From Owenia fusiformis (lineage: Eukaryota; Annelida; Polychaeta; Sabellida; Oweniidae), in contig CAIIXF020000008.1 of assembly GCA_903813345.2 (NCBI GenBank), forward strand, positions 629,341-693,340: a stretch of DNA of 64,000 nucleotides, in the 5' to 3' direction. Under the pieces are notes generated by a model. The model saw only the letters and a list, made by a program, of their open reading frames with translations, was not told where the DNA came from and made no database searches. Below are positions 10,521 to 24,243 of the stretch, piece after piece (positions within the stretch are counted from its first letter, which is position 1; every line of letters begins with the position of its first letter). The position numbers were made by a program, and so were the translations under genes.

Positions 10521-11984
10521 ATGACTGAAGGAATACACTGGTTTAACACTATGCCTCCTGAGTCAGTTAATTTTGTGTCAGCTGTGTCCCCCTCTAATCC
10601 AGCCCATATTCCTCAACATGTACCTAAGGCAAGGGGGAACCGATAAGTTCATACTACCACTGGATAAAAATAAAATACCTCTACTAAGGATGACAAAGAC
10701 TACCTGTGAGATTTATTTTGCTTGGACGGAGAATGATCCAAGTATCAATGGGATTGGCTGATTTTCAATTAATCCTGAATAGTTTGAAGTTACACCACCA
10801 CTCTATAAATACATATTAGCATGAAGACGTGTAGCCCTAGCAAGCAAGCAAAACAAATATAAAAACAAAGTCCATTCATAATAAGTAATCTCAACAGAAC
10901 AGCGGGCAGAACAGTAGGCCTACTTGTGGAAAACAGGATACAGGATAAGTTCTCTCAAGTTACAGAATCTTTATTCATTCTCAAAATGTTGCCAAGTATT
11001 CCATTTCAATTCGTATTCAGAAATTTCGAAAAGGCCCGCAATTTGCATGCACATTTAGTGAAATGAAATAATTGTGGGATATTTCATGAATGGATGTATG
11101 AAAATGGTCCCTGCAATTTGATACTGTAAAACAAGAATACTGTATTGACATAAAAGCCATTGAAAGAATTAACATGTTTAATACTTACTACATTCAGGAA
11201 ATTGCTATTCATTAGGCTTAAAATGCAAGCAAACCTTTTTAAAGTCCTTTGAAAATGCAACTGTGACATTTTTATTTGGTGATAATAACATGTATTGCCA
11301 TAATGACATGTATGTAACTTCATTGATGTAGGTAGTGTCTACAAATGGGAGAAGCTTCTCCATTAAGTTGGTCCCATTAAGTTCCAAAAATATCTTTGGA
11401 GACAGTACTGTTGAGTGGCATAATACTGTTTGCCCAGTACAAGTATGATGTTTACTCCAATGTGAACCATGATATGTCCACCCCTCTTTATTCCCTCCTC
11501 TCCCCCATTCCAGTCTAATATGTAAGGATTGGCCATTCACATTGTGTTTAACAGTATATTGGTGTATTATTGGGATGGTCATAATCACCCCATTATGGCA
11601 ATGCACCAATTTTCTGTGTGGTATGGTTTCATGATGAAAAATATAGTAAATATGGTTTATCTGTAACATCTGTAGATACTTATATTGCCTGTTTAGAGGG
11701 AGAGTTGGTATTAATGGAGGGGAGACAGGTACTTTTGTTTTGGACAGTCTGGGGCTCACCCCCGGGGGCTCACCATACAAGCCCATACACCTTGGAAGCC
11801 TATGGGCTTACTCATTTTTGTATATGATACATCTAGGTATAGTTTACATTATTCTTCCAACATTATTGTTAACATGAAGGTAATTGAGAGTGGGGGGGGG
11901 GGGTGAAATGGATGAACAGGCATTTACTTTATGAGGAGGGGATGGAATCCTATTTTACTTAATATTGTTTTGGGCATACTCCAG
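10521..11984. other. Non-coding sequence
   Basis: A minus-strand frame of 193 codons (11205-11786) has no recognisable domain and biased composition, and is probably chance. A G run of 12 lies at 11892-11903. A short GC-rich hairpin-prone stretch with a CCCCCGGGGG palindrome lies at about 11758-11767. No gene is supported. Confidence 0.5.
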
Positions 11985-12086
11985 GTGCAGGGAGTGGCAT
12001 CATCTGGTATACATCTCCCTATGGTGATCTCTCCATGCTTCCTCCAGTGAAGTTAAGAATCTTTCACTACCTGAACCCAATCAAAG
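11985..12086 (+). CDS. Weak candidate internal exon, unknown protein
   Basis: A 102-bp segment preceded by a possible acceptor (TACTCCAG) and followed by a good donor (AAAG|GTGAGA). One frame is open throughout (33 full codons plus split ends). It includes IIWYTSPYGDL and a KLRIFHYLNP stretch, is symmetric (phase 1 to phase 1), and is richer in GC than its surroundings. I recognise no family. No neighbouring exon could be identified, and an open frame this short arises often by chance, so this is only a lead. Confidence 0.2.
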
Positions 12087-14909
12087 GTGAGACACAATAT
12101 AATAAAAGTAAGTAAATGGCAACACATTTGGATCATAAACCACTTTATTCTTGATTTAAAGTCACTAGAAAAAAGATTTACAGCTTTTTAAAACAAATTT
12201 TATGTATTTCAATAGGTCAATGTACTCTTTAAGAATAACAATTGTGAGTGGTAAGTGATTTAAAATCATACTTCTCTAAAAACAAACCGTGATTAAAATT
12301 CAACAGGGTCTAAAAATGACTAAACTTGTTTTTATAAAACTTATAATAATATGTTAAGAAAATATTGTGTCCATTTCGACAAAGTTCACAATAGTAATAA
12401 CATTCAAATATATATAAACAAGGAGATAATTAAAATCTCCCATGTACGAAATCATGACATTCTCAAGCAATGTGATGTTATCTTTGTGATGTGCTTTGAC
12501 ATGTGTACTAAAGAAACCCAAATATAAAATTTGGACATGTCACATTTCCCCGAAATTCTACTACATTAATGACAGGAACATTGATGAAGTACCATATATC
12601 TTAACAATAACCATATCCTCTGAGACAAAAATTGAAATTTATTGTGAAGATTTCTAATTTCTGTCAAACTGCTTGACCATAATACAAAACAGCACTGGGA
12701 TTTGAGAAATGCAATTCATTGGCATCAGATTAAATTTATGAAAATGCACTAACTCAGACCACATGTAGCAAGGTAGTTGTAAATTTTGATTTAGTGCCTG
12801 AACCCCAATGAAAACATAAGTTTGGAATATGGGAAACTGTATGTGCATATTTGGTCAGCTTCTTATTTAAGGCAAGATGTTAAAAAGCAATTTTGATGAC
12901 CATTGACAATGACCACTGAGCCAGAATACAGCATCCCATTTGAAAACATTTCATTTCCCATAAGGCAAGACCCTCATATACTTATTAACGATACAAAACA
13001 AGACTTAATGTCAAATTTTAAGGAGGAAGGTACACTTATACCTAACTTGGGCCAGGTATTATGTAATATCTCTGCTTGAAAGACACCATAACAGATATAG
13101 GAACATGATTTGAATCATTGTCAACTATTTATGATAATCTTGATCAAAAATTGACGTCACCTGAAGTGTATATAATTGAATGTTTTAAACTTTTTCATTT
13201 GGAAAATGGATTTAGTGAATTTAAATGCCATTCATGTAAGGCCTTTAACACAACTGTCCAGTAAATATAAGTTATATATGTTATATAGCAATTCCGTTCT
13301 ATTCACTTCTATTTTTCTAATCTTTAAAAGGTCCATTAGTCACTTTGACAGGATTGGCACATAACTCAGTTTCATCAATGTGGCTCAGTCAATGGTGTAG
13401 GCTACTTTCCACCAAATGAGGTTGATCTGCATTGGCACTTTAAATATTTGTCAGGGGGTACGGGACTAGTCTGCCCACTAGCTCCTGAAAGAAAATAAAG
13501 AAAAGGCATAAACATATTGACTCCAAGTAAACATTCATTAGAAAACAAGTCCTTTCAGAATGGAAATTGGGAAATAGGTAAACTTTTGGAGATTTGTACA
13601 CTAAAAATAAGTCTATAGAAACTGGGGGTCAAAGATCACCATACTTGTATGGGAAACTTAAAAAGAGGCATATAGAATGATATATAGGCTCTTACAGACC
13701 ATAGCAGCTAAATAGGCGCTTTTCATTGAATGTCTTAGGCTGTATAGGAATTTTATTTATTCAGTCAGTAGAATATATTAAATTCAGCAAGGAACTTTCA
13801 AGCGTGTTTACCCTTGGTTTAATGTTGTTAGAATTATTAAAATATGCAAATTTAACCACTGCTCAAAATCACAATGCATTGTCAGCCATTTTTAAAGTAC
13901 AGTCCTGCAAATATTATAGCGAAGGACATGTCATGAGGGGCTCAATGGTATTACATATGAAATATGGGCAAATGGGGTGGTGTTAATGGGCATCAATGCA
14001 GACTATGGTACATATGAATCAAACATGAATTATATCAGATGTATGTGGCAAATCCAGGCATGCACGTTGGAGAAGCAGATTATTTTATTCAACAACTACA
14101 CCATAAGTGTTTTCTATTTGTTCATCCTGTTCGTTGTTTTGTTAGGTTAGAGTTACATCTTCATCTCCTTGGCTACCAAACTTAGGTACTTCAATTGACA
14201 GGTAGAATAAGTTTGACAGGAGAAAGGATGGAGTCTATCACTGTTAAGTCTTATATCAGGTCTCCTCCCTCCCCCCTGACACTTAGTGGTAGCAAGGAGA
14301 GAGTAATACTTTGTTTAGCAGGCCAAAAGAAACTTCATGCTTATATGGAGATGGGTATGAAAAGTTGATTGGTTCTTAAGAACATTTACCAATTCGACAT
14401 AATCTGTACTAAATACGGTATTACTACCTTTTTCTTTAGTTATGACTAACACTAGGACTTCACCACAAACACACCTTATTATGTCAACATATCTCTTGAA
14501 CAGAGCTTGAAGGGTTCCCCAAACAATGAAACACCTAACTGGAAACCAACAAGTGTTTTTCTACACTATCTTATCATAAAATGCCAGCATAAGAACAAGG
14601 TGTATACCTGACTGATGTACCTGACTCAGTGACCATTAACTGTTTGTAGATGTTGTTTTTACGATATATTCCCAATCAAATGTCATGTAAAACTCAACTT
14701 TACAAGACAACCCCAATGTGGCAGAGAGGCCCAAATTCTTACATCAATGTAAAGAGCATATACCACCCAAAACTACATTGTAAAACCAACCTAGAGTTTT
14801 GTTCACATTTTTCATGTAAGTCAAAATGTTAACAATGAATACAATCCCTCAACAAAAAATACTCTGGTTGTTCATATATTTTCTAATTTCACTAAACAGT
14901 TCCAACTTC
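12087..14909. other. Non-coding sequence
   Basis: AT-rich with no supported coding region, RNA gene or clear repeat. A frame of 86 codons at 13726-13986 has no domain signal. Confidence 0.55.
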
Positions 14910-15012
14910 ATAATTTCTCTACAGTTTTAAAGTATCAACTTCATGCCAGTTCACCATTTCCTTGCTAATTCCACTATTCTTCACCTAATTTTTCCATTTT
15001 TAAAACACCCAT
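14910..15012 (+). repeat. Partial arm of the foldback repeat family
   Basis: The inner part of the arm is recognisable: TTTCCTTGCTAATTCCAC at about 14956, then a TTCACCTAATTTT block and TTTTTAAAACACC. The outer TTTCTCTCTAAA block is not clear, so the copy is truncated or diverged. Confidence 0.6.
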
Positions 15013-18000
15013 TTTAAGTTCTTTTCATTGGATCTATAGTGGTAGTAATAAAAAACAAATCTCTTGACCTACTATGTGTTGCTATAAAGGAGTTAGAAAT
15101 CATCAATCACAATGTCTAAGTATTCAATGTGTCAGACGTATATGTTATCATAAACTTACAACTGCTAACCCAAAGTTCCTAAAATCATCATTTAGTTTCA
15201 AATTACTGGTTTTATATGAAAATAAGAACAACAAATAAATACAGCATTATAATAAAACGCTCTATGAAGGACACGGACATAACAATTGGGAGTTTCTTCA
15301 ATTTGTCTCTTTTTTAAACTTTTTCAAAGTCCAAATCCCAAAGTAAAATTGCGAATTCTGGTCCAAATTAAGTGGGTATATAAAGATTTATATTTCAAAT
15401 ATTTGCATGAGAATAAATGTGCACTATGGCCGTTTCATATGTAAATTAGGGCATTATGGCCAATTGAAGAGTTATTCGATTTTGATGGTACATTATCCAA
15501 AATTATACAAATACACCTGGATGGAGTAACCTGGATGCTTTAAGAACTATATGGTATATTTAACCCTCTTGTCTTGGAATCAACATACAATTTAAAACAG
15601 ATTCTTAAGAATGAGGACTCTGGGAAATCATACCGGATCTCAGAAACATCAACCAGATGAAAATGCGGAGATGAAAGTAAAATGAGACTCGTTACGGCAA
15701 CCTTTACGAACTGTGCATTCAAAACTAATATAAAGAGAGGTTCCTCTTTACTTATTTCTTAAACATAACTTGAATAGAAGCGATCAAAAATAAATTAATT
15801 TTCATTCATCATTTTTTATCCAGTCTACATGCATATGTCATTAACACAAAAGCAGTATTGTATTTCATAAAAACACGATCATCATATATAATGTGAATCA
15901 AAAAACACCGCAAAATTCAAGGGTTAATCTTTTAAGTTTAAACTTAAGTCATTGTGACATTACAAAGCAAATACACAACTCTGATTTTAACCACAAAGGA
16001 CCATCAAGTTGTTGAAGACAAACAAGCAGGTTATCTGATTATGAACAGTTATTCAAAACTTATAACTTATTGAATTGTAATTTTGATCAACCTCCAAGAA
16101 GTTTACACAACTTTTCATTGGGGTGACCTGACACATTATGCGTCTCTGCATTTATTTGTACATCTACAGCCAACATAAATATCCAGGAAAATATGTCTAC
16201 AATCCAATCTATTTATAACTTCTGTGACTTCCATGAGCTTTTCCACGAGTGTCCCATTGGAGCTCATAAGCAATATCTGCACCCCCTCCCAGATATACCC
16301 AACTTACACTATAGAAAACATTTTGGTCCCTAAGCAATAACTGTCCCCCTGGTATAATGACACTTGATTTAAACACGGGATTTAGTCATCCCCTCTCTAA
16401 TATTCTCTATATAAATTGTAAAATTGTAGAGCTGTAATTAGGTTACTACATCAATTAAAAGAGGGATTATAATTAGCATGGGACAAAATTGTTTTCACAC
16501 CAACGCAAAAAGGCGCCATCTACAGTAGTTTAATTACCCGTCACGGGAGACAATTTGAGATAAATAATAACAACACCCAGTTTTAAATGCATCATATGTA
16601 ATCATCAAGAATGTTCTTGTGTTTTTAAGAATGTTTTTTAAATGAAAACCTACTTTGATGTAATGAGGCCCAGATAGCCTGATACTTGAGTAGCTGAGAA
16701 AATCACTGTCTTCACTCCCTTCTATTCACAGGGCAAGATACAAGTTCCAAAATATCAAATATTTCCCTGGTGAGCTTCATTCAGAGCCTAGTATATAAGA
16801 CATAAAGTTGAAGCTTTCTTGAAAAAAGCAGCTAAATCGAACTACATACAAGGGTAACCCGATTAATTGGGTTGGGCACATATCTGAAGTTTTTCATATG
16901 GGTGAGGTTAACTTGCCCTTTCTCATGTTCTGTCTGTTATACCTGGATTGCAATTGAAATATGTCTCATGTAATAGAGTTATGTGGTTGCTAACAGTCCT
17001 GGGTGAACATATCATATAGCAATAATATAACAATGAGTTCTACAGCACATTTCTCCAAATTTGGAAAAGTAATACATTTAATGTAATGCACAGGCTAGTT
17101 TGCCAAGAAACAAACATTTCAATGATGAAGAATTCAATGAAAACCGTACATCTTGCCCTACAATGATAGCCCACTTGTTCCTGATTTCAACAAAATATTT
17201 TGGAAATGTAAACCATATTATGAAGCAATTGCATGTGGGTAAAAAATGTTTTGACGTCCAAGAAAAAACAAGCTTTATGATGATGTGACAAACAGTGTCC
17301 TAGAAACGTCATCGACCCTTGCAGGTTTCTTAAGTTCATTGAAAATTAATCAAAAACAGTTTCTTTTACTTGTCTCTGGACCTTTCAAAGGATAAAATGA
17401 TAATCATATTATGAGTTTTTCATCTTTGTACTTCTGTGTATTTATATCTTGAATCTGTCATCATAAGCCTTTAGAGAATCCAGAGATCTCTATGGGGCCT
17501 GCTTTTCAACATAAGAGATATGGAGACATAGTTTTAAGTTTTTTAAGGTGTTGATTGCGAGTTTGTTCCTTTGAAGATATGGTATCTAGCTGTATCGCAT
17601 AACTAGCCTATCAGTCTAACAACTTTACTAATGTTCAATCTAATTGACTCTATTTCACTAAGGGAAATTACCTTTGGAGTGATAAAAATTAAAGATTGGT
17701 GTTTTTTTCAACAATTATCAACTTTTGCTAATAATGGACTGATAAGATAAATTCAACACTTCTAGAACTCATCTGATATGGCATATTTAATATTTCCTCT
17801 CTGAATACTTTTTAAAGATAAATGCTAGAGACATTTAAAAATACAATTTATGGTTTCAAGCCTATTTTCGATTAAAAATTAATTTTCCAGAAATTTTAAT
17901 TTAAAAGGAGGGTTTTCATATCAATAAGCCAGATAATGAATTTGTATTTTAATGTCAATCAGTGATCATAAATAAATCCCCCATAACAATAAATCACCAT

Positions 18001-18349
18001 ATCCTTCCTAGATTCTTGTCATTCTTGTGAAGTAAGGCCAGTTCACACTGTAAAACATATAAAACATATGTAGAATGCTTCTCAGCAGGCAAGATAGCCC
18101 TGGTATCAACTTACAGCATGGGAACATTTCAAAGCAAAAAAAAATCCAAGACCTTTTTAAGTTCAAGTTCAACTTTGTGTCCAGCTCAGCTGGTGCATTC
18201 CACAAATCATTCAAACCCACAACCCAGATTAATCACAATTTCTTAGTATTAAAGACTGTATTATGACTGTTAAATACTAAACAATCATCAGGTGGCAAGT
18301 GGCTTCTATATGTACACACATATGAAATGAAGTATTCAGAAAATGGTTA
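15013..18349. other. Non-coding sequence
   Basis: No supported genes. One short match to a CTCF-type core occurs at 16513-16522 (GCGCCATCTA), which is expected by chance a few times in 64 kb. A small palindrome, ACCCGATTAATTGGGT, lies near 16857. Confidence 0.55.
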
Positions 18350-18545
18350 TCAGTAAGGAGGTGTTCATTTGAGAAGTATTCATTGAAAAGGAAGGTGTTC
18401 TGGCAGTGGGATAACTAGTGAGGTGGTTATAAAGGAGGTGAAGTATGACAAGAGAGGTATCCACAGGAGGTATTTGTAAGGGAGGTGTTTACAAGAGAAA
18501 TATCTTCAACAGGGGTGTTTCCAAGAAAGATGTTTAAAAGAGATC
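18350..18545. repeat. Decayed minisatellite with GGAGGTGTT-like units
   Basis: Irregular repeats of GGAGGTGTTTAC-AAGAG type words, roughly 16-18 bp apart, strongly diverged. The motif persists but the period is not exact, so this is an old tandem array. Confidence 0.5.
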
Positions 18546-19862
18546 AGTGTTTGATTTGAACCTGTATTTTACAAATGACCCATTTCCCAACAATGTCAGC
18601 CCTCGGTCATCAAACTGCTTACCACAAGAACTGGAAAATCAGTTAATATATTCATCTCACCATTTAATTAGTCAATTAGCCATATAATCATAGCAGGTCA
18701 AGAAAGAACAAATAAATCAACAGCACAACCAAGTGTGCATTTTTCTTATTTCTTCACTCCTTAATAATTACGCCAATCCTGAGAGATTCGCCTTTCTTTG
18801 CCATTTGATAATTCTGAATTCAAAGAACATTGTTCCCATAACAGGAACACATTCATACAGAAAACAGTATCATGATATCTTCAAACTAGTTTAATACATA
18901 CTACCATTTCTAGTGATTCCTAACAAACAGGAAGTCAAGACACACTTAAAGACTCATAAACGCAAGCAATAATGTAATATGAAAATACGACTTCCTCTTT
19001 AGAATACATAAGAGTCTATTGTCCCGACATACAAAACTAGGATGTAACTGACCCATTTGTAAAAAAGTACAAACATTTCAGAGTGTAAAACTCAAGTTAA
19101 AAGAAGTAAAATAAAAAAAACTAAATTATGAACCAGGACAAAAACCAGGAAAAAATAGCCAAGATTCGTGTGATCCATCAACAATAAATTGCCATTTCAG
19201 GAATAAATAAACTTTAATTTGAATAACTGTAAGTTTCTTGAGATACAAGAAAGGAAGTAGTTCTAATATATCTAAACAGGAAAATGAACTAAAACTATTG
19301 CCTAGAGTCCTGTGATCAAATTCTACTAATAATACACAGATTTTCATTTGGTTGACCATTATGGCAAATGTTCCTTCCAGGCTTGAAATTGAGTCTGCTT
19401 TATATAAACACAAATACAAGCAACCTGTGAAACACAACATCTCTTCTAATTGAACTGAATTAGTTAGAAACAAAACAAGCCAACAATCCTGGGTGAGCCA
19501 GATTCCAAGTTAAAGCTATAGTTCTTTGGAGAGACATCAATTTATAGTCTAAATACTCCGTAATGTAAAATTCTCATGAAATTGATATTATTAATGCGTT
19601 AATACATTGTATTTTATTTTTCAGGAAATATAATTTCCACAGATCTATAGCAATAAGGTCTGATAATTTCTGATGGTTTTATAATGAAATGAGCTGATGC
19701 AATGACTATCAACCATACATGTTTACTAGAAATCTTTACCTGTTACTGTGTCACATCTTGGTTATTGACACAATTGTTGAGAGATTTAATGGTGCTCATT
19801 GATTGGTATTTCGTTTTGGGATGCTAGATCTGTTGTTATCATTTTAATAGTTGTGTATTAAA
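18546..19862. other. Non-coding sequence
   Basis: AT-rich. A minus-strand frame of 115 codons (19126-19473) has no recognisable domain. Nothing else was identified. Confidence 0.55.
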
Positions 19863-19970
19863 AATGAACACTCTCATAGCAGGTAGTTAACATCTTAATG
19901 TAAAGCTTACGTGTAAAATGAACACTCTTATAGCAGGTAGTTAACATCTTAATGTAAAGCTTACATGTAA
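19863..19970. repeat. Two-copy tandem duplication, 54-bp unit
   Basis: Copies at 19863-19916 and 19917-19970 differ at only about two positions, so the duplication is recent. The unit contains CATAGCAGGTAGTTAAC. Confidence 0.9.
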
Positions 19971-22900
19971 AATGAATAGCTTCATTGTGAACAAATAACC
20001 AGATATGTCCCCAAGATCCCAAAATAGAATAGAATTCAAAGAAAGTCAGAATGGGCTGATCAAATGCACCAAGGGTGTACAACCATGATTTACCATACAT
20101 GAATGGGTCTAAATAACATTTTATTTAAATCACAATATATAAAATAAAGTAATTCAATGAATTAAATCAAACTAAAATCTGATTCATGATACAGGTATGA
20201 GAATCAAACAGAGCATGTAGAATATGGTAAAACTGCATGGGACATTTCAACATTTCACAATGTCAAATTGCAAGGGCAAAAAACAATTACATCAAAATAT
20301 ATTGATAGATTTCTTTTGACAAACCCATGCCAAGAATTGTGCACAATAATGGTAAATGTGACATTTTAAGAAACGTATGCAATCCATAACATAAATTGGA
20401 AGTATGTAACAATGTACAAGAAATCATAGCAACACTGATCAGTTATGAAAGGCCAAGAAGTTTTTCTGAATATTAATTATGAATTAGAGAACTCTCTAAA
20501 GTATGACTCCAATAGGTGTGAACTTTTAGTGGACATTTTGGTGTACTGGGCCATTTAATAAGAGAAATATTTCAACCCAGAAGTCCAAGCAATTAAAAAA
20601 GTCATAAATGAAGCCACTGAGCCATTGAAATCACCAAGTCTATAAATTATGACTTTACATGAAGAATCTGGTGGTCGAGTACAGTTTTAAGGTCCCCTCT
20701 GATAGCAAATGACCTATGGGTCTAATTGGCTTGTGGCCTGGGGTGTTATGTCCAGTTCATGCTCCAATAGACCTGATTATCTTTATTGCTTTGTGCATCC
20801 CGAATTGATCCTTAATTAATCATGGAAAGTTTTCAGAATCCTTTTTTGGACAAATATTAGCATTAGTAATATTCCCGATTCAAAAATATGAAAATGATTC
20901 TGTATCATATGCAAGAACAGAATACTAAAGACACTTTCTTGACTCCCTAAAGTTTGGTCATTTGAGTTAAATGTTTTTAATGGGACCATTGAGACATTTT
21001 AATTACTTATAGCCACATAGCGAATCTAGTTACTGAGTACAACTTGAAAGGAAGTAGCTTCATCAATAACAAAAATAAGTGAGAATATTAGAAATGTACC
21101 AACAGACTGGAATCATTTAAAACAAATATAATATGACTTAAAATAATTATTTGTTCATAAGGAGAATGGGAAAGTCTTCCATGATAACTTTCACTGGTAG
21201 CAGGAACTGAAAGATTCAGAATCCCATCTTCCTCTTATAGAGGCATTCTAAGGATCCGGAAGTTCCAAGGAAGTAAAATCCCAATGTACCAAAATAAATC
21301 AAATTCCAACAAACTCATTTCATTCCTTATAGCTTAAGACATGGAATAATACTATGAAAGTCTTATTCAGAGAATCATGATGATATTTAAGACATAATTG
21401 AATGCAAATTTACCCAACCTGACAACGAGGTACTAGAAGCAACCGAAAATTGAGAAGTCTGAGATCTTCTGTAAACTCTCAACTTCCTTATATGGCAAAT
21501 GAATCAAAATGATTAACAGCTTCGTATTTGTTTTTACCATTGGAAAATATTGACATTTTAAGCAGTCCCAATATTTATTAAGGATAGACGAAGAATGAAC
21601 CATTGATATATATATGGACAGTCAATGCACCGTTGTTCAAATGTGACATACTATTTCAATTCTCATCACAATTATATAATACATCTTCCATTATGAGGTT
21701 TGACCCTTTGTCCTTTGCTTTGTTCTTTTTGGTGATATGATTGTCTTCAGTGTTCAATTAAAACTATTCATGAAATGTTGCTCTAAATGGAATACACTGG
21801 TCCTTCAACAAAGTTCAGTTTACTTTAGCATGTAGAATGGGTGGCAAATATGCTTTGCTGTCATGGTGGGTTGGTAATGCATTGGTAAAGCCTCTGTCAA
21901 GTTGCCATTGTACTGGATTTTAAATCTCAGCTCGAGTGTTTGTTTTTTAGCGAGGGAATGTTCAGTTTAAACTATTATAGAAGCAAGCAAACATAGACTG
22001 TTTGCCTTTTATAGAGTGATGTTAACATAACACAAAACGGCCAAATGGAAAATCTTGCGAAAACAACTCATATAATTTGGCGTTAACAACAAATACATTC
22101 TATGCAAACACTAAAGAATTGTCACATTGGCAAATCGTAAAGTTTTCCACTTTCTCTATTTATTCATACAGAAGTAAAAGTTCTTCATGGAATCTATACT
22201 AATAGACTTGCTGAGTGGTTAAGCCAAAGTCATGTTGAATAGTTGTACAGTGTTGGTCAACAACCACAGAGGGCTACAGTAGAGGACAAGTGCCAAGATT
22301 CCCTGGCAGTAATACCAATGGACCGCAGAACAGGTCACAAACATTGAACCAAATGCTCCTTTCTTTGAGCATTAAACTTATATTATTGCCCCCTCAGGGA
22401 TGGTCTGTGTGGTAATTATTAAAGGGCCTGGCAAGCCAAAATCTTAGCACAATAGCCACTCTGGTCCAGTCTTCAATAATAACACAACCTCAATAGGCAG
22501 GGTTAAAGGGCACCAGTCCAGGTGGATTCAGAAAGGGCGAGGGATGATTTAATTTTATCCAATTTAATAAAATTAATGGAGTTCGAATTTAATCACCTCA
22601 ATTTAATGAAACTCATCCCGTTGTTATATAAGGTCTTGAGGATTGACAAGGAGGCGTATTGAATAGCAGAGGGGCATGTGGTAGAATACAATAGCGAACT
22701 AGCGCTGACCAACGCTCTTATGTAACTCTAATGAAACACTATACATCTGGGATTGTTATGAGAGGTGGGATGAATAATGTTGCATTCTGAATAGATACGC
22801 TGTCAGCTAAAGGGAGTATTAATAACACTAACGGAAAAGCACAATGGATGAACAATAGCAGCTTTACAATGGCTAATCACTGGTCGCATCAACGTTGCCC

Positions 22901-24143
22901 AAGTTTCGGCAAACTGTTCCGTAATTCAGTTATTTCATATCCGCAATTTCGGTAATGTTCCCATGAAACGTAATATGTTTATCATATTCTTCTTCTTTCA
23001 GATCGCCATCTGGGTAGTTTTGTCTGAAATGATGTATGGTGATGCAGGTTGTTTAAGCCAATTATGCAACTGAACAAAGAAAATGAGAGGAGTATTTTAA
23101 TAATGCTTCAATTTATACAATTTTTGGTAATATAGTAAATGGAAACCCCACAATCCAATCTTTTATTTTCCATTAATGTTTCTTCTAATTCTTAGCCACA
23201 TGGTACATTACTGGCTGATTTCAGTAGTTTATGTAATCTAACCTTAGAGCTCCATAATGTTCATTCATATAACAATATATGACATAACGACCCTCTTCCA
23301 AGTTGACCTTGAAGATGAATTAAAAGTCGTGATATATGATTAACAACAGTCAGATATTGACATTCTGGATAAACTAAAAGCTGTTGCATTCCATAAACAA
23401 GGTGACCAAATGACAGTCCAACAGTTACTGGTCCAAGAGATATTGCAAGTGAACCAGCTTTGTAAAACCACATTTACACAATATATTTATTAAACAACAA
23501 TCTTTAAATATTTCAATCAAAGTACTTCAAACAAAGCAGCTAAATTAAGACATGGAAATATAATATTTCATCACAAACTCAAATATTTTATATTTAACTC
23601 AAGGTTAAGTATTGTTTACATGACAACTATTACATAACAGGACAATGTCATCAAACTGCCGCTTAGCAAAGACAATCCTCTACTTGAAATTCATCGCTTT
23701 GACTTGTTGACAGAATGTATTAGGACTAAAGAACATGTCAACCAAACAAGAAGAAATGCAGTTACTGTACAAACACTAATCTTCAAAAGCCTTGTGATAT
23801 TTCAAAGGCTTTGGTCACTCTTTGTCCTCAATGTGCATTTATATATTTTTCAGTGATGCCGATTCTATTTTGGACTTTCAGCTTGATGGTCATATTCCAA
23901 TCTCTTGTGTCAGTTTTGTAACTGTTGATTCCTTATTGGATTAACATCATCAAGAAAGGAGGTGACATGATCAAAACCTTGTATTAATAACAATATAATT
24001 ATTTTCATAAAAAATGTTTGTGATGAAGAGTTGGTAAGGGTATGATAAATGGTAAAACAATCCTATTCAATAGAATCCTTATAAATAAAAGTGGTTATGA
24101 CATTACCATTGAAGATATTATGATAAATGATCCAGCATTTACA
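19971..24143. other. Non-coding sequence
   Basis: About 4 kb without a supported gene. An inverted repeat (22541-22619) is listed separately. The 22650-23050 part has more CpG than its surroundings but no promoter elements I can name. Confidence 0.55.
22541..22619. repeat. Short inverted repeat with GGGATGA...TCATCCC ends
   Basis: The ends are complementary over about 7 bp and continue into imperfectly paired AATTTAAT-rich arms across 79 bp. It may be a tiny MITE remnant or chance. Confidence 0.35.
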
Positions 24144-24243
24144 AGATGCCCTGATGACATCATAGGAGTGAACCTGTGCCTATTGTACTTATTAGATGCC
24201 CTGATGACATCATAGGAGTGAACCTATGCCTATTGTACTTACT
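24144..24243. repeat. Two-copy tandem duplication, 50-bp unit
   Basis: Copies at 24144-24193 and 24194-24243 are nearly identical (two or three differences). The unit begins AGATGCCCTGATGACATCAT, and so contains a TGATGACATCAT palindromic core. Confidence 0.9.

Noticed and set aside
11205..11786. Minus-strand frame of 193 codons
   Set aside because: The longest unexplained frame, but no recognisable domain, no supporting splice structure and low-complexity segments; probably chance.
16513..16522. Single CTCF-type core, and another at 2092-2101
   Set aside because: A 10-bp degenerate core is expected several times by chance in 64 kb; only the tandem array at 40.8 kb is worth reporting.
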